Shown: piece after piece, positions 45,785 through 55,204 of the stretch
How the letters are laid out: the number at the start of each line of letters is the position of its first letter
Position numbering within the stretch: position 1 is the first letter of the stretch
Assembly (NCBI RefSeq): GCF_044810985.1
Contig: NZ_CP085242.1
Location: forward strand, 992,001-1,056,000
DNA: 64,000 nt
Origin: Marinospirillum sp031581385
Lineage (GTDB): Bacteria > Pseudomonadota > Gammaproteobacteria > Pseudomonadales > Halomonadaceae
Direction of reading: 5' to 3'
Notes under the pieces: model-generated
Seen by the model: only the letters and a program-made list of their open reading frames with translations
Database searches by the model: none
What the model was told of the DNA's origin: nothing
Position numbers and translations under genes: made by a program

Positions 45785-45807
45785 GCCTCTGGCCAGAGGC
45801 TTTTTTT
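45785..45807 (+). terminator. Terminator of the island two-gene unit
   Basis: A perfect 16-bp palindrome (GCCTCTGGCCAGAGGC) is followed by seven T. On the minus strand it has no T run. Confidence 0.85.
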
Positions 45808-45991
45808 ATTCACCAGGACCCTTGGTGCGTACTAGCTCAGGCTCGGTTCCATCAGAAGCTGTATTAGCTTCAGTATCACAAACTGAGCAGATGTAAACAC
45901 CCTGCTCTGTAGGCTGATGCCCCTCTCTCTTTATTTCCTCAAACTCTCTTTTACACTCACATTTTTTACAGTACAGCGTCTTAGTTGTCAT
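45806..45991 (-). CDS. Zinc-ribbon mini-protein
   Basis: A 61-aa protein with two CxxC pairs (CKKC at 9-12 and CSVC at 35-38) spaced as in a zinc ribbon. Start MTTKTLYCKKC. It is convergent with the two-gene unit; its stop lies in that unit's terminator T run. A lineage-specific island gene, function unknown. Confidence 0.6.
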   Translation of the reverse strand: MTTKTLYCKKCECKREFEEIKREGHQPTEQGVYICSVCDTEANTASDGTEPELVRTKGPGE

Positions 45992-46082
45992 AGCTAACTC
46001 CTTATCATCAACATTGGAATAACTAAGTTACCAGCCTGGCCTTCAGGGGCGAATGCACTTCCTTTTAAAAAAAGGGTTGGCA

Positions 46083-46973
46083 TCATCTACGGGTATGCCG
46101 TTTCAACGCTACAACGAACTGCCAGAAAAGTGCGGCGAATATCAGATAGAACATCAAGCTCAGCAACTCCATTCCGCTAATCAGCACATTGCTGAAAGGG
46201 ACTAAAGAGGCACCACAGTTCAGGTAACCCAAAATACCAGAGATCTCAGGCGAGCAAGGGTTATAGTTTTCTTGCAGATCTAAGCTACTGCCAAAGCATC
46301 TAATGGATACAACATGTGCTGAGACCAAAATCAGCATACCCACAGCAGGCCTAATATAACTTTGACCAAAATCAGAGGAAATTTTGTTGAACCAGTAAAC
46401 AGGAACTTTTTCATTTACTCCTGAAATCCAATGAAAGAAATTTTGCAAGATATTTCCAAGGTGAATTCTTTCGGTGAGAAAAGGGGTAGAATACAGAAGT
46501 GTGATCAGAAGTAATAAATATAGTGGAGCAGTAAAGATAAAATACAAGAATAGCATCAACCATGGAAAAAATAGATCAGCAAGAGCCAACAAGTTTTTGT
46601 TTTCTTCTTTTGGTAAGACCTTAATATTATGAATATTAGAAAAAGTAAGGCGACCGCTATCCAGTTCTTTATGATACTTATCCATTTCCTTCGCAAAGAA
46701 CTTGTTGGCTTCCAGGTGGTTACCGATGCTGTCAAAGGAATGCTTGATCAGGCGGTAGGTCTCGCGGGTTGTTTTAGATACATCTCCACCATCTACATCA
46801 ACACCAAGAAAGTTAGCTTCGTCCGAGAAATTGGCTCGATCAAGATCAAGGCCGCCAAGGAATTTTGCGCCTCGAAAGGTGGCATGGGTATGAAAGGTTA
46901 CATATTCAAAGGTAGCCCTATCATCCAAAACCTTAGCTTGTTCAAAAGCAAAAAAATCTTCAAAGTCAACACG
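46083..46973 (-). pseudogene. Pentapeptide-repeat membrane protein, C-terminal part (gene split by IS21)
   Basis: The 3' portion of a gene whose 5' part is at 49411-50465. It encodes pentapeptide-type repeats (ATFEYVTFH, ATFRGAKFLGG, LDLDRANFSDEANF), then a helical linker and at least three hydrophobic segments near the C-terminus. When the IS and one TSD copy are removed, the frame runs on without a shift: the junction reads ...LTMR-RVDFEDFF.... The upstream ORF alone runs into the IS and ends at VNGHLF. An isolated internal TTG could start the fragment, but no ribosome site is evident. Confidence 0.88.
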
Positions 46974-47106
46974 TGTTAATGGCCAACTAAACTGACCCGC
47001 TTCTGGCCATTAATTTTGACCCACCCCCAAGGTGGCTTTGGCCACCAAAACCAGTACCTTCCCTCAACGATGATGATTAAGGGGAAGGGTTTTGAAGGAG
47101 TGGGTT

Positions 47107-48624
47107 GTGATTCATAAAATCAAAGCACTACACGACAACGGCCAGGGTCTTTCCGTCCGAGCCATCAGTAAGCAGTTGTCCATCTCTCGCAATACCGTTC
47201 GCAAGTATCTGCGTCTATCGGAAGAAGCCATTCAAGGTCAGCAATCAGACCCCAGTCGCAGCAAAAAGCTGGATGATTACCGCAGTTATCTGGTGTACCT
47301 ACTGGGTGAGTTCCCCAAGCTGAGTGCGGTGAAGGTTGCTCGTAAGCTGCGTACTAAATATGGCTCCATCCCTGCATCTGATCGAAGTTTGCGCCGTTAT
47401 ATTCAACAGCTGCGCCAGGAAGTGGCTGTAGCTCAGGTTCGCTACTTTGAACCCATTATTGATGATGTGGCCGGTGTTCAATGTCAGGTTGATCCCGGCG
47501 AGCTGCGAGGCGTTCGGGTCGGTGATCAGGAGGTCACCCTTCACTTTGTTGTCTTCGTGCTCTCTTTCTCGCGTCTGATGTATGTGGGCCTGAGCTTCCA
47601 GCCCCTTGATACCCAGGCCTTTATTCAACTGCATGATGAAGCCTTCCGGTATTTTGGCGGCATCACCGAAGAGTGTGTTTATGACCAGACCAAGCTGGTG
47701 GTGATCAAGGAGCAATACCGGGAAATCGAGGCCAACCAGCGCTTTTACCAGTATGCCACCACCGCAGGCTTTAGAATCCATGCCTGTGAAGGCTATGACC
47801 CCCAGAGCAAGGGCAAGGTGGAAGCTGGGGTCAAATACGTCAAGCAGGACTGCTTTTATGGCGAACACTTCACCTGTCAACAAGCCGTGAGAGACCATCT
47901 GCAAAACTGGCTGGATGAAGTGGCCAACCGTCGTGAGCATGGCACCACCGGCCAGATCCCCCACACCGTTTTTATGGCCGAAGAACGAACTCAGCTGAAG
48001 CCTTACCTGGCCCCCAGCAGTCTTCGTCAGCCTTCGGCGATTGAAACTCGTCGTGCGGATAAAACCGGTCTGATCAGCTACCAAGCCAATAAATACTCCG
48101 TGCCTCTGGCCTGGCAGCAATCTCAGGTCGGTGTAATGCAGCAGGAAGGCCGTCTGGTCATTACCGACCTAAACACTGGTGAGACCCTGGCCGAACATAC
48201 CCTGTGCCTGGAAAAGGGGCGCATCATCAAGAACAACAACCACTACCGGGACAGGGAAGCTCGGGTGGCGCAGCTGGAGACCGAAATCAGTCAAATGCTG
48301 GGAAAGGCTCTGGGTCAGACACTCTGCCAGCAGATCAGGCGCTCAGAGCCTAGAGTCGTCAAGGATCAGCTGGTTGCCCTGAAATCCATCCTGGCTCACC
48401 TGGAGCCGGAAGATCGAAAGCTGCTTGTGCAGCTGGCCGAGCGGCCCGGCATTACCGCTGGCAAGATCAAACGCTACCTGGAGGCGGAACGTCAGGCGCG
48501 GAGCAAAGGGCGTTATCCAGATCACGGTCTGCCAGAGGCTACTTCGGCCAACCATGTAGACCTCTCGGCTTACCAGCGACTTGGCCAGTCCAGTGGCCAG
48601 GAGGTGACCCATGGGGCAGCTTGA
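47107..48624 (+). CDS. istA: IS21-family transposase IstA
   Basis: A 505-aa DDE transposase. N-terminal HTH (GLSVRAISKQLSISRNTVRKYLR). The DDE-type acids are in QCQVDPGELRG, VYDQTKLVVI and SKGKVEAGVKY. The GTG start at 47107 has GAAGGAG six bases upstream; the TTG at 47092 is less likely. The stop overlaps istB. Confidence 0.95.
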   Translation: MIHKIKALHDNGQGLSVRAISKQLSISRNTVRKYLRLSEEAIQGQQSDPSRSKKLDDYRSYLVYLLGEFPKLSAVKVARKLRTKYGSIPASDRSLRRYIQQLRQEVAVAQVRYFEPIIDDVAGVQCQVDPGELRGVRVGDQEVTLHFVVFVLSFSRLMYVGLSFQPLDTQAFIQLHDEAFRYFGGITEECVYDQTKLVVIKEQYREIEANQRFYQYATTAGFRIHACEGYDPQSKGKVEAGVKYVKQDCFYGEHFTCQQAVRDHLQNWLDEVANRREHGTTGQIPHTVFMAEERTQLKPYLAPSSLRQPSAIETRRADKTGLISYQANKYSVPLAWQQSQVGVMQQEGRLVITDLNTGETLAEHTLCLEKGRIIKNNNHYRDREARVAQLETEISQMLGKALGQTLCQQIRRSEPRVVKDQLVALKSILAHLEPEDRKLLVQLAERPGITAGKIKRYLEAERQARSKGRYPDHGLPEATSANHVDLSAYQRLGQSSGQEVTHGAA

Positions 48625-49351
48625 ACAAACCCGCGCCCGCTGCAAAAGCCTGAGGCTGACCTGGATGGCTCAACAGCTCCCTCAGCTGCTCGGTGAAGCT
48701 GAAAGTAATGACTGGTCTTATCTACAGTGTATCGACCACCTGATGGGCTATGAGCTGAAAGAACGCGATCAAAAACGCATCCAGCGTCACTTCAAACAAG
48801 CTCACTTCCCGATGGAAAAGCGCCTGGATGACTTCGACTATCGTCACCAGACCACCATCAATAAACGCCAGATCAGTGCGCTGCTGGACTTCAACTTCCT
48901 GGATCAGCGCCAGAACCTGGTGTTCATCGGGCCACCGGGAGTGGGCAAAACCCACCTGGCCATTGGCCTGGGCTACAAAGCCATCGAAGCCGGTTACAAG
49001 GTGCTGTTCAAAACGGCCATGACCCTGGTGGAAGAGCTGGAACTGGCTGAAAAACGCGGTGAACTGAAAAAGCGGATCAGCCTGCTGGCCAAAAACGACC
49101 TGCTGATCATTGATGAGCTGGGATACCTGCCCATGAGCCGCCAGTCCCGCTATAACCTCTTCCAACTGGTCAACAGCCTGTATGAGTACCGCTCCATCAT
49201 CCTGACCACCAACAAGGACTTCACCGACTGGGGAGAGTTCTTCCATAACGACAATGTGGCCATACCCATCGTAGACCGGATTATCCATCACTCACACATC
49301 TTCATGCTGGGAGGAGAAAGCTATCGACTGAAAGAAAAGTTAACCAACTAA
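48611..49351 (+). CDS. istB: IS21-family ATPase IstB
   Basis: A 246-aa AAA+ helper of IstA that selects and shapes the target DNA. Walker A GPPGVGKTHLA and Walker B LLIIDELGYLP are present. The 14-bp overlap with istA is typical of IS21 elements. Confidence 0.95.
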   Translation: MGQLEQTRARCKSLRLTWMAQQLPQLLGEAESNDWSYLQCIDHLMGYELKERDQKRIQRHFKQAHFPMEKRLDDFDYRHQTTINKRQISALLDFNFLDQRQNLVFIGPPGVGKTHLAIGLGYKAIEAGYKVLFKTAMTLVEELELAEKRGELKKRISLLAKNDLLIIDELGYLPMSRQSRYNLFQLVNSLYEYRSIILTTNKDFTDWGEFFHNDNVAIPIVDRIIHHSHIFMLGGESYRLKEKLTN

Positions 49352-49410
49352 CGCACCAGGTGGGTCAATTTTATTGGCCAAAGGTGGGTCAAAATAAATG
49401 GCCATTGACA

Positions 49411-50465
49411 ACACGACGCATTGTTAATTGTTTTGCTTCAATTCCAAATAAATCTGCAACCTTTTTAAATCTGATATTTCTGAGCACTAGTCTTTCAGTA
49501 CTAAAATTTTTTAATTCAAATTTTTCTTCAAAGCATGAATCTCTAATCTCGATGCTCGGAAGCCTATTTCTATAAATTTCTGAAAGAGTGCTAACATTTT
49601 CAGGCGATCGAGTACATATTGTTTTTTTGTCGACTGAAAATCTCCCCTGCATCTTACAGTCCATTATAGAAAGAGAGTTTTTTTCGTCAACCTTAAATAT
49701 AGACAAAATATCTTCAAACTTTACATCTTTCGAGACAGCAAATCCTTTAATTAAAAAATCACCCGACAAAGACATAATTGGCAGACACCCTGAAATTATA
49801 GATTGTTTTCCAGACTCAGTCTCTGACCTGATTAATAAAGACCCATTGAACAAGCAATTCTTCCTAAAGCTTTCAAATGAAAAAATATTCTTATCAGATG
49901 AACCACAGAAAGCGAGGCTTGTATCACCATAAAAATCACAACGCAAGAAATAAGGATTTTCTTTACCTATGGGAATTGAAGCGCTATAAAATCTGCACTG
50001 GTCATATACCACCCTATCCAACCTTTCTAATTTGTTCGAAAAACAACAATGCTCCAATAAAAGACTAGTAACACTTATATAAATACGGCTCAAAAAAGAA
50101 AACAACAAATCAACCAAAAACTGACTTAGACCATAAAAAAATACTCCAGACACCTGTATTTTCTTGCAATAAGAATATTGAATCTCATATTTTTCTTTCT
50201 GAACCTTATCTAAATCATTTTTCAAAAATAAATGAAAGTCATTTTCATTCGAAGAAAAACCTTTAAGCGTGCTATCATTAGTATTGGGAATTGAATTTAA
50301 AACTGAATCTGATGCAAACTGAGAATAAAGCATTTCTACAAAATCTTTTTCAAAAAGATCTTCATTAAAATTGGTTCCAGCTCTTTTTTCTGGAGGGAGG
50401 TGAAGCGAGCAAAACCCTTCTGCACAGATATTATTCTTACACCCTTCATACTGACACTTAGCCAT
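49411..50465 (-). pseudogene. Pentapeptide-repeat membrane protein, N-terminal part (gene split by IS21)
   Basis: The 5' portion, 350 codons up to the TSD. The start MAKCQYEGCKNNICAEGFCSLHLP carries a Cys/His cluster (Cys4, Cys9, Cys14, Cys19, His22) that looks like a zinc site. A long polar, beta-rich region follows and leads into the repeats in the other part. It is markedly AT-rich compared with the flanks, a sign of transfer. Joined to 46083-46973 it gives 646 codons. Function unknown; pentapeptide proteins with membrane C-termini occur in accessory islands. Confidence 0.88.
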
Positions 50466-51045
50466 CGGTCTTCCCTTTCTCTTGTACTCTGATTTCAGTC
50501 ATTAAACCAGCCATCACCATGACCAGCAACCCGACTATGTTCTATTGGCACCCCCACCCACGCAAGCCTATGCTTCCCTCACTACTGCAAATTCAGCAGT
50601 CGGGTTTGGCAGCCTGGAGACAAGTGGGCATACCACCGCTTTCACAGCGGTTTTTTGTTCCTGCACAATGACTTGTGCCTGTTATGGGTGGGCCGTATGG
50701 AGACCTTCGGGTCCTGCCTGTCTCTGTCCTGGTCTGCCAACCTGTACGGTTCGCTCACCCTTATTGGCAGGAGGGCCTGGTCTAAAAACCAGACAGAGAT
50801 AATGACCATGACTACTCAAATCACCACCGTAGATTTCCGCAGCTAGCATCTTGCCCTTGTAACTGATACCAGCAACCAGCCTTTGATACCCATCAAGCCC
50901 ACCTGCATGTCCATGGCGATGCCCTCACCCACAACAACGATACCAACAGCCAGGTTCGCGACTATGTGCTGGGAATAGTGCTGATGAATACTATCCCAGC
51001 AATCAGGATTAATGGCTACAAGGAGGCGCGATGGTGTAAGCAGCC
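50466..51045 (+). other. Decayed phage/satellite-like sequence
   Basis: No intact gene. Fragments read in different frames. One around 50655-50846 ends MTTQITTVDFRS, which resembles the start of phage antirepressor-type or satellite proteins. A small frame 50545-50802 has a cysteine-rich peptide and could be a leader or host-inhibitor remnant (low certainty). The arrangement upstream of an integrase fragment fits the remains of an integrated element. Confidence 0.4.
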
Positions 51046-51707
51046 ATCAACTACTGCAATCGGGAAAAGAAGTGGCAGCTACCCAACCCGGTAAAGGGTC
51101 GCAAGCTGAAAGAGTCACAGGGAAGAGTAAGGTGGATCACCAAGGCTTGAAGCTGAAGCCTTGTGCCGATCCGCCCACCAGGGGAAGGATGGGTAACTAC
51201 CGGATGAATGGACTGCTGGGCTTGGAATGGAACAGGGTGGACTTCGCTAACCGTCTAGTGATCCTTGAGGGGGAGCACACCAAAGCCGGAAAGAGAAGAT
51301 CCATACCCCTGAACAACGGTGCCCAGGCTGCGCTAAAAAACCGACTGGCCGCAAGAGCTGAATACAGCCCTGCGTCACCCTGGGTTTTCACACGCAAGAA
51401 CGGGCAAAAGGTAACCTGCCTGAGAGTTGGATTCAAGAATGCCTGCCAGAGAGCTGGTATAAAGGATTTCAGGATTCATGATCTCAGGCATACCTGTGCG
51501 GCATGGCTGGTAACTATCGGAGTGCCACTATCTGAAGTCCGTGACCTGCTGGGTCACAGCACCATCATGATGACAGAAAGGTATGCGCACTTAGCGCCAG
51601 CAAGAGTTGCACAGGCAGTTGGAATGCTGGATGGAAATGACTCGGAAAGCTCCGTATCACATTCCTATCACACTGCTCAAAAAGTAATAAAGATAAGGGA
51701 GGGCTAA
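51046..51707 (+). pseudogene. Degraded phage-type tyrosine recombinase (integrase)
   Basis: Two frames. 51046-51150 encodes INYCNREKKWQLPNPVKGRK, the core-binding region, then stops. From about 51183 a different frame encodes the catalytic domain with R (NYRMNGLLGLEW), HDLRHTCAAWL (H-x-x-R), LLGHSTIMMTERYAH (His and Tyr). The segment between them that normally carries the start of the catalytic domain is missing, so the gene is frameshifted or deleted. The 3' end is 27 bp from the tRNA-Leu 3' end, the expected att location. Confidence 0.85.
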
Positions 51708-51734
51708 TACTGCTGAAAGGCGCTTGAATCTTGA

Positions 51735-51819
<85 letters not shown>

Positions 51820-51832
51820 TAAGATGGCGAGC

Positions 51833-51860
51833 ATTGTATAGAAACCTTCTGTTAAGTCAA
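51833..51860 (-). promoter_or_regulatory. Promoter of tRNA-Leu
   Basis: On the minus strand, TTGACT (51860-51855) and TACAAT (51838-51833) are 16 bp apart. The tRNA starts 14 bases downstream of the -10 box. It overlaps the bioD 3' end. Confidence 0.6.
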
Positions 51861-52531
51861 GCTGTTGAGGGCAATTTCAGAAACCGGCTTACTGCTTCAG
51901 CTGTGGGTCTATCCAAATAGGGCACACGACCCAGGCAAGGGGCTGGCAGGAGCTGCTCCAGGGTTTGGAAGTTTTCATCTTCTCTGGGCATGGTTTCACC
52001 TGCAGTTGTGGCGATCCACCCGGCCAGTGACAAGCCGTCTCTTTGAATGGCTTCAGCTGTCAGCAGGGCATGGTTCAAACAACCCAGTTGCATTTTCACC
52101 ACCAGAATCACGGGCAATTGCAGAAGTTTGGCCAGTTCCGCCAAGGTTTGGCGACCTTGCAGCGGGACGCGCCAGCCCCCGGCACCCTCCACCAGTGTGA
52201 AGTCGGCTTTTTTGATCAGCTGTCCGCGTACCAGTCCGGCGAGGCGATCCAGATTCAGGCTGCGTCCTTCTTCGGCGGCGGCCAGATGAGGGGCAATCGC
52301 TGCTTTCAGCACCACCGGGTTCACTTCTGAATAGCGCGGCTTCAGGCTGCTCTCAGCCTGCAGGGCCAGGGCATCACTATTCTGCAAGCCACGGCCCTGA
52401 TCTTCTGCGCCAGCAGCCAGGGGTTTCAACCCCAGGGTGGACAGGCCCTGTTTTCGGGCCAGATGCAAAAGACCGCAGGCGATCAGCGTTTTACCCACAT
52501 CGGTATCTGTTCCTGTCACAAAAAACTTCAC
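51857..52531 (-). CDS. bioD: Dethiobiotin synthase BioD
   Basis: A 224-aa ATP-dependent carboxylase that closes the ureido ring of dethiobiotin. The P-loop GTDTDVGKTLIACGL (about 7-21) and the VEGAGGWRVPL motif (about 115-125) are typical. Last gene of the biotin operon; its start overlaps the bioC stop by 4 bp (ATGA). Confidence 0.96.
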   Translation of the reverse strand: MKFFVTGTDTDVGKTLIACGLLHLARKQGLSTLGLKPLAAGAEDQGRGLQNSDALALQAESSLKPRYSEVNPVVLKAAIAPHLAAAEEGRSLNLDRLAGLVRGQLIKKADFTLVEGAGGWRVPLQGRQTLAELAKLLQLPVILVVKMQLGCLNHALLTAEAIQRDGLSLAGWIATTAGETMPREDENFQTLEQLLPAPCLGRVPYLDRPTAEAVSRFLKLPSTA

Positions 52532-53280
52532 TTGATCAACTCCATCACCAGTAATTGATAGGTTAAAGGCAGGCCCTGAGGTGTGCGCCGCTGTTCCAGT
52601 TGTTGATGAATCCGTCGATACTGGTCTTTGCTCAGAAAACCGGCCCCACCGGAGGCACCGATGCCGGTGACGGACTGCAGCAGATCCCGGCTGGTGGGAT
52701 AATAAAAGACTTGGGGGCTGGCTTCCAGATGAAAATGGCTGAAACCAGCCGCTGTGACTGCTTTTTGATAGGCTGCTTCAGGCTGAAAATTCAACACCCG
52801 GCTGAGTGCTCCGGCCTGCGACCAGGCTTGATGAATTTCTTCCAGACTGCCGGGTAGCAAACTGGTGATCAGTGCCCTGCCACCGGGTTTGAGAACGCGA
52901 TGAATGCCTGTCAGTAAAGGCCGTAAATCCGGGCACCACTGAAGGGCCAGGTTGGAAAACAGCAGATCCAGGGAGTTGTTTTGCAAAGGCAAACTATAGG
53001 CATTGCCTTGCACAAAACCAATTTCAGGATAGGAGTGACGGGCCTGCCTGACCATTGCTGGACTTAGATCCAACCCCAGAACAGAGGCATCAGAATAGCT
53101 TTCGGCAAGCCGGGCCGTCCAGTGACCGGGACCGGAACCCAGATCCAGAACAGTGTCTGCAGTTTGTGGGCACTTCTGCCAGAGCAAGGTTCCCATCCTG
53201 GCTTGAGCCTGGGCCAACTGCCGGTAGCGTGCAGCCCCACGATCAAAGGAACGTCTGACTTCGGGAGCAGCAGCGATCAT
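52528..53280 (-). CDS. bioC: Malonyl-ACP O-methyltransferase BioC
   Basis: A 250-aa SAM-dependent enzyme that methylates malonyl-ACP so that pimeloyl chains can be built by fatty-acid synthase. The SAM motif VLDLGSGPGHWTARL (about 44-58) and FSNLALQWCPDL, a BioC hallmark, are visible. It overlaps bioD and bioH by 4 bp on each side. Confidence 0.95.
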   Translation of the reverse strand: MIAAAPEVRRSFDRGAARYRQLAQAQARMGTLLWQKCPQTADTVLDLGSGPGHWTARLAESYSDASVLGLDLSPAMVRQARHSYPEIGFVQGNAYSLPLQNNSLDLLFSNLALQWCPDLRPLLTGIHRVLKPGGRALITSLLPGSLEEIHQAWSQAGALSRVLNFQPEAAYQKAVTAAGFSHFHLEASPQVFYYPTSRDLLQSVTGIGASGGAGFLSKDQYRRIHQQLEQRRTPQGLPLTYQLLVMELIK

Positions 53281-54023
53281 AACCGTGAACTCCAGGCCAG
53301 CAGCTGATTAGCCAACTGTTGGGGCTCACTGAATTGCGGAGCATGACCACATGCCTGCAAAGTGACCCAACTGACATTTTCAGAAGCATAGGCTTCCTGA
53401 AGGGCAGACCAGGGTTCACACAAAGGATCGTCTTCACCACGAACCAGCAACCAAGGCAGTGAAGGGTTCTTTAATAGTTCCGCTGCTTGCAGTTGCTGCA
53501 ACAATTGCAAGCCAGTATTCAGGGCAAAGGTCGGCCAGGGCTTTTGCGCCTGCAACCGGGCCAGTACCCGGTTGCCCTCAGGCTCACCCAGGCTTTGCCA
53601 ATTAAGAAAATGCTGCCAGGCCTGCTCCGGTTGTTTTTTGAAACCACGAACAAAAGCCTTAAGTTCAGCCGGGTTCAAACCCCAATGACAAGGCCTGTCT
53701 TTTCCGGCTACAAACCAGGGGCCAGCACCCAGAGAGACCAACCCGGTCACCAGCTGCCCCAGTTGGTGATGTTCAGCCATTTTGGCCGCTACCAGGCCAC
53801 CCAGTGACCAACCCAGCCAAAGGGCCGGTTGCGGGTACTGTTCAGCCAGACGCATCAAGAGTGCATCCAGATTTCCAGCCTCTGCCTGACGCCAGCACTC
53901 GGGATCATCCGGCCATTCCAGCAGGGTGATTTTTTCGCCAGACAACTGCTCACGCAGTGGTTGCAGGCTGGCTGCAGTCATTCCCCAGCCAGGCAGAAAA
54001 ACCCAGGGCAAGGTTGTTGTCAT
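53277..54023 (-). CDS. bioH: Pimeloyl-ACP methyl ester esterase BioH
   Basis: A 248-aa alpha/beta hydrolase that releases pimeloyl-ACP from its methyl ester, ending chain elongation. The nucleophile elbow is GWSLGG (about 75-80); the Asp is in RGEDDPL, the His in CGHAPQF. The start at 54023 overlaps the bioF stop as ATGA; an ATG three codons earlier is less consistent with the family start (TLPWVFLPGWG). Confidence 0.93.
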   Translation of the reverse strand: MTTTLPWVFLPGWGMTAASLQPLREQLSGEKITLLEWPDDPECWRQAEAGNLDALLMRLAEQYPQPALWLGWSLGGLVAAKMAEHHQLGQLVTGLVSLGAGPWFVAGKDRPCHWGLNPAELKAFVRGFKKQPEQAWQHFLNWQSLGEPEGNRVLARLQAQKPWPTFALNTGLQLLQQLQAAELLKNPSLPWLLVRGEDDPLCEPWSALQEAYASENVSWVTLQACGHAPQFSEPQQLANQLLAWSSRL

Positions 54024-55198
54024 GCATTCCACCCCTCTCGGTCTTGCGCCTTGAGTTCAGCCAAGGCTTCAACCAGCAGCCCGACCTGTTCTTTAGTATG
54101 CAAAGCATTCAAGGTGATTCGTAATCGTGCCGTACCTGGGGGAACGGTCGGAGGACGTATGGCCGTGACCAGAAAACCCTGGTCGCGCAGCGCCTGCGAC
54201 CAGTCCAATGCCTGCTGGTTACTGCCCAGCATCAGGGGCTGAATGGGAGTGGCTGAATCCATCAAAGGTAAACCGGCTGCCAGTGCTTGCTGACGGAAGG
54301 ATTTCACTCTTTGCAGTAGGGTCCAGCGCCTTTCCGGTTCTTTCTCCAAAATATCCAGGGCTTGCAGAGTTGCACAGGCCTGAGCTGCAGGCTGGGCCGT
54401 GGTGTAAATATACTGGCGGGCAAACTGACGCAGATAATCAATCACCACCTGATCCCCGGCAATAAAAGCCCCGGAAGAACCCAGGGCCTTACCCAGAGTA
54501 CCGGTCAACAAAGGAACCTGCTGAGCAGTGAAAGGATCACCTACCAGTCCTTCGCCTTTTTCGCCCAGCACCCCGATGCCATGGGCATCATCAATCAACA
54601 GCCAGGCTTGATGCTGTTCAGCAACAGCCACCAGTTGCCGGATATCCGCCTGATCTCCATCCATGCTGAAAACACCATCGGAAACAAGCAACCGGCGACC
54701 TGTACCGGCTTGTTTTAACAAACCTTCCAGGTGTGAGTAATCCAGGTGATGAAAACGACGGAAACGCGCACCGGAAGCCAGTCCGGCATCCAGCAGGGAG
54801 GCGTGATTGAGACGATCCTGAAACACCTGATCACCCCGCCCAACAAAAGTCTGCACCGCAGCCAGATTAGCCAGATAACCACTGGAAAAAGTCAGGGCTG
54901 CCTCTCTGCCGGTCAAGGCTGCCAGGCGTTCTTCCAGTTGCTCGTGAGGGCGCTGATGGCCACAGACTTGGTGGGAGGCTCCACTGCCTGCACCCCAGTG
55001 TTTTACCCCTTGAATCAGCGCCTCTTCGAGACGGGGATCAGCTGCCAGCCCCAGATAATCATTACTACAGAAGTTGATGACTTCCCGACTTTCAATCTGC
55101 ACCAGAACACCTTGAGCACTCTCCAGCACAGGGGGTTGCCGCCAGAGCTGCTGCTCTTTGCGTTCAGCCAGAGCCTGATAGAGTTCCGACCGATCCAT
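54020..55198 (-). CDS. bioF: 8-amino-7-oxononanoate synthase BioF
   Basis: A 392-aa PLP enzyme joining pimeloyl-ACP/CoA to alanine. PLP signatures are NFCSNDYLGLA (about 41-51), DDAHGIGVLG (about 202-211) and the lysine segment TGTLGKALGSSGAF. It starts 6 bp after bioB. Confidence 0.96.
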   Translation of the reverse strand: MDRSELYQALAERKEQQLWRQPPVLESAQGVLVQIESREVINFCSNDYLGLAADPRLEEALIQGVKHWGAGSGASHQVCGHQRPHEQLEERLAALTGREAALTFSSGYLANLAAVQTFVGRGDQVFQDRLNHASLLDAGLASGARFRRFHHLDYSHLEGLLKQAGTGRRLLVSDGVFSMDGDQADIRQLVAVAEQHQAWLLIDDAHGIGVLGEKGEGLVGDPFTAQQVPLLTGTLGKALGSSGAFIAGDQVVIDYLRQFARQYIYTTAQPAAQACATLQALDILEKEPERRWTLLQRVKSFRQQALAAGLPLMDSATPIQPLMLGSNQQALDWSQALRDQGFLVTAIRPPTVPPGTARLRITLNALHTKEQVGLLVEALAELKAQDREGWNA

Positions 55199-55204
55199 CA
55201 GGCT

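Larger units (their letters stand above)
46974..49410 (+). mobile_element. IS21-family insertion sequence, 2,437 bp
   Basis: Contains istA and istB in the usual overlap. The ends start TG and finish CA: the left end begins TGTTAATGGCCA, and the right end reversed begins TGTCAATGGCCA. TGGCCA and GACCCACC motifs repeat inside both ends, as in IS21 multi-site ends. The 5-bp direct repeat ACACG at 46969-46973 and 49411-49415 is the target duplication. Both genes are intact, so it may still move. Precise boundaries are inferred from the TSD and the restored reading frame. Confidence 0.93.
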
